Assembly: GCF_003951315.1 (NCBI RefSeq)
Contig: NZ_QLJH01000010.1
Location: 1 to 64,000, forward strand
Length of the DNA: 64,000 bases
From: Sphingomonas sp. S-NIH.Pt15_0812
GTDB lineage: Bacteria; Pseudomonadota; Alphaproteobacteria; Sphingomonadales; Sphingomonadaceae
Reading direction: 5' to 3'
Positions 46,251-54,011 of this stretch are shown here, piece after piece (positions within the stretch are counted from its first letter, which is position 1; every line of letters starts with the position of its first letter). The position numbers and the translations under genes were made by a program. Under the pieces are notes generated by a model. That model was not told the origin of the DNA. It saw only the letters and a list, made by a program, of their open reading frames with translations, and did not search any database.

Positions 46251-47788
46251 AGGGTCGGCATCCCGTGCTGGTGGATCTTGCGGATCAGGTCGCGGTGGCG
46301 CGGCAGGCCGGCGAGCATCCGCTCGGTCTGGCTGCGATTCTCGCGCCAGGCGCGGCTGGCCTGCACCGCCTCGGCGTCCAGGCTGCCCGGCGTCACCGCG
46401 CTACGATGGCCCATGCCGTAGAGGACATATTGATAGCTGGCCGCCGGGAACACCTCGTCGGCGCGATCGAATTCGTCGTGCATCCAGGGGGCGTTCCAGC
46501 GCCACAGCTCCATCAGACCCTGCAACCGGTCGGGGATCGTCTCCGGGCGGACATTGTCGCGCCAGAAGTCGGTGTCGCGCCGCTGGGTCAGCGCATAATG
46601 GAGCTTGAGGAAATCGATGATCCGGCCCCAACGGTAATGCGTCGTCGCGTTGAAGCGGGCGGCGATGGTGTCCATCACCTCGCGGCACGCCGGCATCTGT
46701 TCGGCGATCAGCTTGGCGGACAGTTCGATCAGCACGATGGCCGAGGCTTCCAGCGGCTCCAGGAACCCCGCCGCCAGCCCGACCGCGACGCAATTGCCCT
46801 TCCAGAAGGTCTCGCGATGCCCGGCGCGGATCTTGAGCGTGCGCATCGGCAGGTCGCGCGCGCCCTCGCCCAGATAGGCGCGGAGTTCGCGTTCAGCTTC
46901 GTCCACGCCGATATGGCTGCTGGAGAAGACATGGCCGACGCCGCGCCGGGTCGGCAGGCCGATGTCCCAGATCCAGCCCGCCGATTGCGCGGTGGACTTG
47001 GTGTGCGAGGCGATGGGGGCGTCCTCATCCTCGTACGGCATCTGGATGGCGAGCGCGGTGTCGCAGAACAGGGTGTCGGCGCAGCTGCGGAACGGCACGC
47101 CCATCGCCTCGCCGATCAGCCTGGCGGCGAAGCCGGTGCAGTCGACGAACAGGTCGCCGGCGATCTCCCCCGCCTGTTCGGTGCGCACCGCGGCTATGTC
47201 GCCGCCCTCGGTCATCCGCACTTCGCGCACATCGGCCAGCACATGGCGCACGCCGAGATTTTCGGTGCAATGGCGTTGCAGGAAGGCGGAAAACTTCCCC
47301 GCATCGAGGTGATAGGCGTAGTTGGCCGGCCCCTCATATTCGGGCGTGGCGATCGTCTTGGGCGCCAGCCCCGCGTCGCAGATCTTGCCTTGCGGCGTCA
47401 CGCTGTCGCAAAAATTGGCGGCATCCGGATCGGCCAGCCAGTGCTGCGCCAGGTTGAGCTGGCCGAAGCCCTGCGGCAGCATCAGCGGGTGGTAATAGGC
47501 ATCGTCCGCCGCGCCCGTCGTCCAGCCGGCGAACAATGCCCCCTGCTTGAACGCGGCATCGCACTGGCGGAAGAATTCCGTCTCCGACACGCCCATGCGG
47601 CGCAGCGTGGTGCGCAGCGTCGGCCAGGTGCCCTCGCCGACGCCGATGATCGGCACATTGGGCGATTCGACCAGGGTGACGGTGAAGCCATGGGCCATGC
47701 GGCCCTTGTGCCGCGCGGCGATGGTCCCGGCGGTCAGCCAGCCGGCGGTCCCGCCGCCGACGATGACGATGTGGTTGATCGGTTGCAC
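46247..47788 (-). CDS. Flavin-dependent tryptophan-halogenase-like protein
   Basis: A 513-residue protein of the tryptophan halogenase family. The FAD site is IVGGGTAGWLTA (11-20). Lys81 in the AAFKQGALFAGW segment matches the halogenase catalytic Lys, and AGWIWDIGLP carries the WxWxI motif that marks halogenases against monooxygenases. The family uses FADH2, O2 and halide to form a hypohalous species. The GTG start at 47788 is preferred; an earlier TTG lies inside a terminator stem. These genes recur beside TonB receptors in sphingomonads and Caulobacterales, but their natural substrate there is unknown. No flavin reductase is nearby. Confidence 0.88.
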   Translation of the reverse strand: MQPINHIVIVGGGTAGWLTAGTIAARHKGRMAHGFTVTLVESPNVPIIGVGEGTWPTLRTTLRRMGVSETEFFRQCDAAFKQGALFAGWTTGAADDAYYHPLMLPQGFGQLNLAQHWLADPDAANFCDSVTPQGKICDAGLAPKTIATPEYEGPANYAYHLDAGKFSAFLQRHCTENLGVRHVLADVREVRMTEGGDIAAVRTEQAGEIAGDLFVDCTGFAARLIGEAMGVPFRSCADTLFCDTALAIQMPYEDEDAPIASHTKSTAQSAGWIWDIGLPTRRGVGHVFSSSHIGVDEAERELRAYLGEGARDLPMRTLKIRAGHRETFWKGNCVAVGLAAGFLEPLEASAIVLIELSAKLIAEQMPACREVMDTIAARFNATTHYRWGRIIDFLKLHYALTQRRDTDFWRDNVRPETIPDRLQGLMELWRWNAPWMHDEFDRADEVFPAASYQYVLYGMGHRSAVTPGSLDAEAVQASRAWRENRSQTERMLAGLPRHRDLIRKIHQHGMPTL

Positions 47789-47803
47789 GACACCAAGCCC
47801 ATG

Positions 47804-47846
47804 AAAAAAACGCGGGGATGTCAACCGTTAGGGTCGACATCCCCGC
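47804..47846 (-). terminator. Rho-independent terminator between the TonB receptor and halogenase genes
   Basis: Perfect 11-bp stem GCGGGGATGTC/GACATCCCCGC (47812-47822, 47836-47846) with a 13-base loop. On the minus strand it is followed after one G by seven T. It starts 13 bp after the receptor stop, so receptor mRNA is expected to stop here in part. Confidence 0.88.
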
Positions 47847-47859
47847 CAGGGGGAGAGGG

Positions 47860-50800
47860 TCAGAAGCGGTAGCGTGCGCCCAGCGTGAAGCGGCGACCAT
47901 AGTCGAACACGTCGAGCAGTTGGTTGGAATAGCGGCCGTGGGTGCTCTGCTTGTTCTTGTTGAGGTTGAGCGCCTCGCCGAACACGCTGAAGTTCTTCGT
48001 CACGTCGAAGCTGCTGGTCAGGTCGACCTGGAAGCTCTGGTTGACGAAGGTCGGCTCCGCACCGAACGAGCCGGTATTCTGGTTCTGCCCGAACGCCTGC
48101 AGATACTCGTCGCGCCAATTGAGCGCGGCGCGGATCTGGAAGCCGCTCTTGTCGTAGAAGCCGACAAAGTTCGCCGAATTGGCGAGGCCGGTGACCGCGA
48201 AGCCGGTCTGGCTGATATCCTTGTCGTCATAGGGGCGGTTGGTGTCGACGAAGGTGGCATTGGCCTGGAAGCCGAAGCCGGTGTCGCCGAACACCTGCTG
48301 CCACGCCAGCTCGACGCCGCGCACCGTCGCGTCCGGCCCGTTGACCTGCTGCGACACCGCGAAGGAGGCGAGCGTGCCGGTGGTCGGGTCGACCACGCCG
48401 TTGATCGTCTGGCGGGTCACGCCGCCGACGATGAAGTTGCTGACGTTTTTCAGGAAGAAATTGACCGCCAGGTAGGAGTTGCGGCGGTAATACCATTCCG
48501 CGCCCAGGTCGAAATTGTCGGCCAGGTACGGCTTGAGATTGGCGTTGCCGCTGGAGGCGTTGAGCGCGCCGATCCGCTGGCCGCTGCCGACGTTGAGCGC
48601 CGGATTGAGCAGGTTGAGCGTCGGCCGGGTCAGCGTGCGCGACGCGTCGATGCGCAGGATCAGATTGTCGGTCAGCTCCAGCTTCGCATCCATGCTGGGC
48701 AGCAGGTAGGAATAGGAATTGCGGATCGTCTGGGGCTGGACGGCGGTATAGCCGCCGTCGGTCGGTACGCTGAGCAGCGTTCGATCGGCTGTGCTGGTCA
48801 CCAGCAGGATCGGCAGGCGGCTTTGACCGGTCGAGACGAGATTGGTCGTCTCGTTGCGGATGCCGGCGTTGATCGTCAGCGGCAGGCCGCCGACCTCGGT
48901 CTTGAAATTGGCGCTGGCATAGAGCGACCAGGTCCGCTCGCGCACGCGCAGGATGCTGCCCGGATCGACCTGCTCGTCGAACGTGCCGGTGAAGCCGTTG
49001 ACGTTGCCATAGTTGAAGCCCGGCACCTGCGTCGCCGAGGGATTGCCCTGGCTGGTCAGGAAGTTCTGGTACGCGATCGGATCGAACACGAAGACCGAGG
49101 GCGGCAGGCTGCCGTTGAAGCCGGGGATGAAGTTGTCGAGGCTGATCGAGCCCTGGTAAAGGCCGGCCGGCAGCGGCGAGATGCCCGACGTGCCGCCCGA
49201 CGGCGCGCCGTAACCGGCATAGGCCTGCCAGAAATTGTTGACGAAGGTGCTCTGGTTGCGGAAGTTGAACGTGTCCTGGTAATATTGGCCGCCGGCCTTC
49301 AGGGTCAGGTCGTCCTGCTTCCAGGTGGCGTTGCCGCGGAACTGGACCAGCTCGTCGGTATTGTGCTGCGTCTGGTTGACGGTCACGTGCGAGCCGATCA
49401 GCGACTGGTCCGCCCAGCGCGAACCATCACCTGCGGGACCGAAATTGCTGATCGACGGGAACGCCTTGTTGCTGGCGCCGTCCACGGTGAAGCGCAGGAC
49501 GTTGCCGAGGCGGTTGCCGTAACCGATGTCGCCATTGGCGCTGCCGATCACGTCGCCGGGGTTCAGCCAGCTCTTGGCATAGGCGACATCGCCTTCCAGC
49601 GTCAGGTTCTCGGTCGCGTCATATTTGACGTTGAGGCCGGTCTGGTTGGTCTGGAGGATCTGCTTGTTGAGCGCGGCGGTGAAGTCGGTCGGCGTGTTCG
49701 CCTGGGTGAAGTCGGTCGCCGTGCCGTTGGCGTCGAGCGTGACGTTGCGCAGGTCGCCCTGGTTGAACCAGACGCCGAACGCGTAATTGTTCTGCGTGAT
49801 GTTCTGACGCGAGAAGTTGTTGTCGATCGTCAGCATCAGGTCGTCGGACGGATGATATTGCAGCGAGACGCGCGCATCGACGCGCTCGTCCTTCACCCGC
49901 TGCTGCTCGGCGCCGTACTGCTGCGGGAACCAGCCGGGCAGGTTCTGGCGGTTGGCGGGATTGGCATAGGCGGCCGATTGCGTGTTGGTGGTCGGCGTGC
50001 AGGTGCCGCTGCTGCCCGCCAGCTGGCAGGGCGCGTAGTTGCCGCCCGGCCAACCGGACACATAGACGCGGTTGGTGTCGGTATCGCGGCGCGTATAGAT
50101 CACGTCCGCCAGCACGCCGAAGGTTTCGTCGGCGTTGGTGCTGCTGATCAGCAGGCCCCCGGTCGGCACGACGCGGCCGGCGCGGTCCTGCACCGAGGCC
50201 GAGGCGGTCGCGGCGGCGCGGAAGCCGGGATGGTCGAACGGATTGGGGAAGGCGATGTTGACCGTCGCGCCGATCGAGCTGGACGCCAGCGACACGTCCG
50301 GCGTCTTCAGCACGGACAGCTGCCCGATGAAATCGACGCCGACGGTGCTGAAGTCGATCTGGCGGTTGCCGGTGCCGGTGGCGATGCGCCGGCCGTCATA
50401 GAGGGTGGTGTTGAAGTCGCCGCCGAAGCCGCGCACCGTGATGCCGGTCGGCTCGCCGCGCGAACCCGACCGCTGGATCGACACGCCGGGCAGGCGCTGG
50501 AGCGAGGCGGCGACGTTCGAATCGGGGAACTTGCCGATATCCTCGGCGGAGATCACGTCGACCACGCCGGAGGATTCGCGCTTCAGGTCGAGATTGCGCT
50601 GGAGCGAACCGCGCAGGCCGACGACGACGATGTCGGGATCGCCCGCCTCGACCGAATTGCCCTGCGACACGTCCTGTGCGGTGGCGGCGTCCTGCGGGCT
50701 GCCGGCCTGCGCGGCGCTGGTCTCGTTGGCGGTGACGGGCACCGCCGGCTGCGGCGCGGCCGTGCCCGGCGCGACATTGTTCTGGAGGTCGGTCTGGGTT

Positions 50801-50913
50801 TGCGCCTGAGCCGGCATCGCGAGCGCGACCGCCAGCAGGCTGCTGGCCCCGGTCATCAGCCATGCGGCCCGTTTGCCGCCGCGCATCGTGGTCCTGTGGA
50901 ATGAAGTCGCCAT
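47860..50913 (-). CDS. TonB-dependent outer-membrane receptor
   Basis: A 1017-residue receptor for active uptake of large oligosaccharides. Signal peptide (ends PAQAQT), a TonB-box-like segment (DIVVVGLRGSLQRNLDLKRESSGVVDVISAEDIGKFP), a plug domain (SNVAASLQRLPGVSIQRSGSRGEPTGITVRGFGGDFNTTLYDGRRIA), then a 22-strand type barrel ending LGARYRF. The length and plug resemble the Caudobacter-Xanthomonas sugar receptors of the CUT-locus kind. ATG at 50913 is chosen because GGGAGAGGG precedes it and the signal peptide follows. Divergent from sapC. Confidence 0.93.
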   Translation of the reverse strand: MATSFHRTTMRGGKRAAWLMTGASSLLAVALAMPAQAQTQTDLQNNVAPGTAAPQPAVPVTANETSAAQAGSPQDAATAQDVSQGNSVEAGDPDIVVVGLRGSLQRNLDLKRESSGVVDVISAEDIGKFPDSNVAASLQRLPGVSIQRSGSRGEPTGITVRGFGGDFNTTLYDGRRIATGTGNRQIDFSTVGVDFIGQLSVLKTPDVSLASSSIGATVNIAFPNPFDHPGFRAAATASASVQDRAGRVVPTGGLLISSTNADETFGVLADVIYTRRDTDTNRVYVSGWPGGNYAPCQLAGSSGTCTPTTNTQSAAYANPANRQNLPGWFPQQYGAEQQRVKDERVDARVSLQYHPSDDLMLTIDNNFSRQNITQNNYAFGVWFNQGDLRNVTLDANGTATDFTQANTPTDFTAALNKQILQTNQTGLNVKYDATENLTLEGDVAYAKSWLNPGDVIGSANGDIGYGNRLGNVLRFTVDGASNKAFPSISNFGPAGDGSRWADQSLIGSHVTVNQTQHNTDELVQFRGNATWKQDDLTLKAGGQYYQDTFNFRNQSTFVNNFWQAYAGYGAPSGGTSGISPLPAGLYQGSISLDNFIPGFNGSLPPSVFVFDPIAYQNFLTSQGNPSATQVPGFNYGNVNGFTGTFDEQVDPGSILRVRERTWSLYASANFKTEVGGLPLTINAGIRNETTNLVSTGQSRLPILLVTSTADRTLLSVPTDGGYTAVQPQTIRNSYSYLLPSMDAKLELTDNLILRIDASRTLTRPTLNLLNPALNVGSGQRIGALNASSGNANLKPYLADNFDLGAEWYYRRNSYLAVNFFLKNVSNFIVGGVTRQTINGVVDPTTGTLASFAVSQQVNGPDATVRGVELAWQQVFGDTGFGFQANATFVDTNRPYDDKDISQTGFAVTGLANSANFVGFYDKSGFQIRAALNWRDEYLQAFGQNQNTGSFGAEPTFVNQSFQVDLTSSFDVTKNFSVFGEALNLNKNKQSTHGRYSNQLLDVFDYGRRFTLGARYRF

Positions 50914-51028
50914 CACCCTCTCCCTACCTTGGTCATGCCCCGCCCGGTCTTGCACCGGTACGAGAGCGGTATCATCAGAGCGTTTTCGTTGACCCAAATC
51001 CCATTCGGCTACGACCGGACGGCGATTT

Positions 51029-51042
51029 TGGTATCGCTCCCA
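51029..51042. promoter_or_regulatory. LacI-type operator-like site in the receptor/SapC intergenic region
   Basis: TGGTATCGCTCCCA is a near-palindrome and matches 12 of 14 bases with the reverse complement of the site at 56118-56131. A further half site GCGGTATC lies at about 50966. The form is close to known sugar-regulon LacI operators. Confidence 0.45.
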
Positions 51043-51053
51043 TGAGTCGGCAC

Positions 51054-51082
51054 TATAGTCCGACAAGTCCGGACGGCAAGGG
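51054..51082 (-). promoter_or_regulatory. Candidate promoter of the TonB receptor gene
   Basis: On the minus strand TTGCCG and TATAGT are spaced by 16 bases. TATAGT sits in the palindrome ACTATAGT, so the plus strand can also use it as a -10. The LacI-like site lies just downstream on the minus strand. Confidence 0.4.
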
Positions 51083-51157
51083 CTTTGTTGTCGCGACGAA
51101 ATCGCTCATGCTGCGCAGCATCCGCAACGGCGGGCCATGGGAGAGGAGAGGGTGTCG

Positions 51158-51847
51158 ATGGAACAATGGGAGCGGCTGGAGACGGAGCGCCATGCCCAAC
51201 TGACCGTGGCGCGGACGCCGGAGTCGCAGCGGCATTTCGTCCAGCTGGTGCCGAGCGAGTTCGCGGCGGCGGCGCTGCACTATCCGATCCTGTTCACCAA
51301 GCATCCGGAGACCGGCGGCTTCTTCGCCGGCGCGATCCTGGGGGTGAAGCCCGGCGAGAATCTGTGCACCGGCGCGGACGGGCTGCTGACCGGCTATCGC
51401 CCCGCCGACCTGGAGCGGCACGGCTTCTTCCTGGTCGAAGGCGAGATCGTGATCCGTCGCGACGACCCGGTCTTCGCCGGTGCGGGCCAGCCGCTGTTCG
51501 ACGCGGGGGGCGAGGCGACGCCCGCCTTCCAGCGCATCCGCCGCGCGCTCGGCCAGTTGCAGGCCGGGCTGCCCGAGACGGAAGCGCTGGTCGCGCGGCT
51601 GCTGGCGCTCAAGCTGATCGAGCCGATCGACGTCACGCTCCATTTCGACGATGGCGAGCGGCTGGTGCTCGACGGACTCTATACGGTCAGCCTGGACGCG
51701 CTGCACGAGCTGCCGGATGCCGAGGTGCTCGCCCTGTTCCGCGACGGCACGCTGCATCTGGCCTATACCCAGGCGCAGTCGGTCGGCCATCTGCGCACGC
51801 TTGCCGCGCGCCGCAACGAGCGGCTGGCGTCCGGGTTCGGCGGATGA
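51158..51847 (+). CDS. SapC-family protein
   Basis: A 229-residue cytoplasmic-looking protein of the SapC family (named after a Campylobacter S-layer locus protein). Features: FVQLVPSEFAAAALHYPILFTKHPETGGFFAGAILGV, NLCTG, ERHGFFLVEGEIVI, and the C-terminal LEPIDV-like stretch LIEPIDVTLHFDDGERLVLDGLYTV. GGAGAGG upstream supports ATG at 51158. It is coupled to the cupin gene (ATGA) and divergent from the receptor. SapC, cupin and halogenase genes recur around TonB receptors, but the biochemical role is not established. Confidence 0.88.
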   Translation: MEQWERLETERHAQLTVARTPESQRHFVQLVPSEFAAAALHYPILFTKHPETGGFFAGAILGVKPGENLCTGADGLLTGYRPADLERHGFFLVEGEIVIRRDDPVFAGAGQPLFDAGGEATPAFQRIRRALGQLQAGLPETEALVARLLALKLIEPIDVTLHFDDGERLVLDGLYTVSLDALHELPDAEVLALFRDGTLHLAYTQAQSVGHLRTLAARRNERLASGFGG

Positions 51848-52854
51848 GCGCGCCGCTGCCCAGCCTGGATGCCGCCGAGTTTCCGGATGCGGAGACGTTC
51901 CGCGCGCAAGTGATGACGGCCGGAAAACCGGTGGTGTTGCGCGGCGCGGTGGCGGATTGGCCGATGGTCGCGGCGGGGCGCAGCGCGGCCGACCTGTCCG
52001 CTTTCCTGCAAAGCCGGGATGCCGGCCGCGCGGCGGAGATGTTCGTCGGCCCGGCGGCGATCGCCGGCCGCTATCATTATGGCGAGGGCGAGGGCGGGTT
52101 CAACTTCACGCGCGAGACGCTGCCCTACCGCGCCGCCATCGACCGCATCCTCGCCACCGCCGGGCAGGAAGGGCGGCCGACGCTCTATGTCGGGTCGCTG
52201 TCGATCGACCAGTATCTGCCGGGGCTGTTGGCGGACCACCGGCTGGCCCTGGTGCCGGCGGGCGTGGCCCCGCGCATCTGGCTGGGCCATGCCGCCTCGG
52301 TCGCCTGCCATTACGACCTGTTCGACAATGTCGCCTGCGTGGTGGCCGGGCGGCGACGCTTCACCCTCTATCCGCCCGACGCGATCGGCGACCTCTATGT
52401 CGGCCCGATCGACCATACGCTGGCGGGCCAGCCGATCAGCCTGGCGGACGGCAGCGCCCCCGGCGACCCGCTCTATCCCCGGTTCGAGCAGGCGCGCGAG
52501 CGGGCGATCACGGTCGAGCTGGCGGCAGGCGACGCGCTCTACCTGCCCAAGCTCTGGTGGCACCGGGTGGAGGCGCTCGACCCCTATAACCTCTTGGTCA
52601 ATTTCTGGTGGGACGGCTTCGCCAGCGGCCCCGACCAGCCCCAGGCGGCGATGCTGCTGGCGATGATCGCGCTCGCCGAGCGCCCGCCCGCCGAACGCGC
52701 GGCGTGGCGCGCCTGGTTCGACCATTATGTCTTCCGCCCCGACGGCCATCCGCTGGCGCATCTTCCGGCCGAGCGGCACGGCCTGCTGGGGCCGCTCAGG
52801 CCCGTCAATTACGGACGACTCCGCGCCCTGGTCATGCGGTTGCTCCGCGGCTGA
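51844..52854 (+). CDS. JmjC-like cupin (Cupin_8) protein
   Basis: A 336-residue cupin-like protein related to JmjC hydroxylases. It starts with the family segment SLDAAEFPDAETFRAQVMTAGKPVVLRGAVADWP and has an intact iron-binding facial triad: His156 and Asp158 in CHYDLFDN, and His240 in YLPKLWWHRVEAL. This suggests a 2-oxoglutarate/Fe(II) hydroxylase. The target is unknown; a protein side chain is possible by analogy with FIH-type enzymes. Cotranscribed with sapC. Confidence 0.87.
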   Translation: MSAPLPSLDAAEFPDAETFRAQVMTAGKPVVLRGAVADWPMVAAGRSAADLSAFLQSRDAGRAAEMFVGPAAIAGRYHYGEGEGGFNFTRETLPYRAAIDRILATAGQEGRPTLYVGSLSIDQYLPGLLADHRLALVPAGVAPRIWLGHAASVACHYDLFDNVACVVAGRRRFTLYPPDAIGDLYVGPIDHTLAGQPISLADGSAPGDPLYPRFEQARERAITVELAAGDALYLPKLWWHRVEALDPYNLLVNFWWDGFASGPDQPQAAMLLAMIALAERPPAERAAWRAWFDHYVFRPDGHPLAHLPAERHGLLGPLRPVNYGRLRALVMRLLRG

Positions 52855-52865
52855 AGGCGGACAAA

Positions 52866-52878
52866 TTTGCCAGACAAA
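52866..52878. promoter_or_regulatory. GntR/FadR-type operator-like palindrome
   Basis: TTTGCCAGACAAA is a near-perfect palindrome in the 57-bp gap between the cupin and esterase genes. Related sequences lie at 51056-51066 (TAGTCCGACAA) and 56101-56113 (TCGGTCTGACAAA). The spacing resembles TNGTNNNACNA, the FadR-subfamily pattern, each with at most one deviation. Confidence 0.3.
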
Positions 52879-52911
52879 TCTATCGAACCGGCCAGACAGG
52901 AGAGGCGCAAG

Positions 52912-53985
52912 ATGCAAATGATCACCCGCTCGAGGCTATGGGCAGCGATGCTGTTGGGGCTCGGCCTGTCGACGCCCGGCATGGCGCAGGTCGACACCAA
53001 CGCGCCGCCGGTGGTCGCCGGCGCGAAGCCGGTGACGATCGAGCGGATCAAGGTCCATGCCCCCAGCATCGAGGGCAACCTGGAGGGGGATTCGGCGGAC
53101 CGCGACGTCGTCGTGATCCTGCCGCCCGGCTATGCCGCCGCGCGCCATCGCCGCTATCCCGTCGTCTATGCGCTGCACGGCTATTCGATCGGCGCGGAGC
53201 AATGGATGACCGAGATCCACGTCCCCCAGACGGTGGAGGGAGCCTTCGCGCGAGGCGCCAAGCCGATGATCCTGGTGCTGCCCGATTCGAAGACGGTGCA
53301 TAATGGGTCGATGTATTCGCGATCGGTGACGACCGGCGATTTCGAGACGTTCATCGCCCGCGACCTGGTCCGCTATATCGACAGCCATTACCGCACCGTG
53401 CCGACGCGCGAGAGCCGGGGCCTCGCCGGCCATTCGATGGGGGGATATGGCACGACGCGGATCGGGATGAAGTATCCGGACGTGTTCGGCGCGATCTACA
53501 TGCTCAGCCCCTGCTGCCTGTCGCCGCGCGAGACCTTCGCCGTCGATCCGGCGGTCGAGGCCAAGCTGCGCGCGTTGCGCTCGCCAGGGGAGGCGGCGAC
53601 GCTCGGCTGGGGCGAGCGGGCGCAACTGGCCTCCGCCGCCGCCTGGTCGCCCAATCCCAAGGCGCCGCCGCTCTATCTCGACCTGCCGGTCAAGGAGGGC
53701 AAGGTGCAGCCCGACGTTCTGGCGCGCTGGACCGCCAATGCGCCGCTGGCGATGATCGACCAATATGCCGGCAATCTGCGCCGCTATCGCGGCATCGGCC
53801 TGGATGTCGGCGACCAGGACGGGCTGAAGGACGATGCGGTGAAGCTGCACGAGGCGCTCGACCGCTATGGCATCGCGCATCGCTTCGCCATCTATCCGGG
53901 CACGCACACCAGCAACGTGGCGCTGCGCATCCAGAACCAGGTGCTGCCCTTCTTCAGCGAGACGCTGGTCTTCCCGGCGCGGTAG
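52912..53985 (+). CDS. Secreted alpha/beta-hydrolase esterase, esterase D/feruloyl-esterase type
   Basis: A 357-residue exported esterase of the putative esterase (EstD/CE1-like) group. Signal peptide ends GMAQ. Core: RRYPVVYALHGYSIGAEQW, MILVLPDSKT, the nucleophile elbow GLAGHSMGGYGTTRI, VGDQDGLKDD as the acid site, and YPGTHTSN as the His site. In this locus it could remove feruloyl or acetyl esters from xylan chains. AGGAGAGG precedes the ATG at 52912. Confidence 0.88.
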   Translation: MQMITRSRLWAAMLLGLGLSTPGMAQVDTNAPPVVAGAKPVTIERIKVHAPSIEGNLEGDSADRDVVVILPPGYAAARHRRYPVVYALHGYSIGAEQWMTEIHVPQTVEGAFARGAKPMILVLPDSKTVHNGSMYSRSVTTGDFETFIARDLVRYIDSHYRTVPTRESRGLAGHSMGGYGTTRIGMKYPDVFGAIYMLSPCCLSPRETFAVDPAVEAKLRALRSPGEAATLGWGERAQLASAAAWSPNPKAPPLYLDLPVKEGKVQPDVLARWTANAPLAMIDQYAGNLRRYRGIGLDVGDQDGLKDDAVKLHEALDRYGIAHRFAIYPGTHTSNVALRIQNQVLPFFSETLVFPAR

Positions 53986-54011
53986 ATGCGTGGCGGCCGG
54001 TCCGCGCGACC

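Noticed and set aside
47789-47824. TTG start at 47824 for the halogenase.
   Set aside because: It falls inside the stem of a strong terminator and adds residues before the conserved FAD-binding N-terminus. GTG at 47788 fits the family better.
47818-50904. A plus-strand open frame of about 1028 codons opposite the TonB receptor.
   Set aside because: No recognisable domains and biased composition; it is the antisense shadow of the receptor gene.
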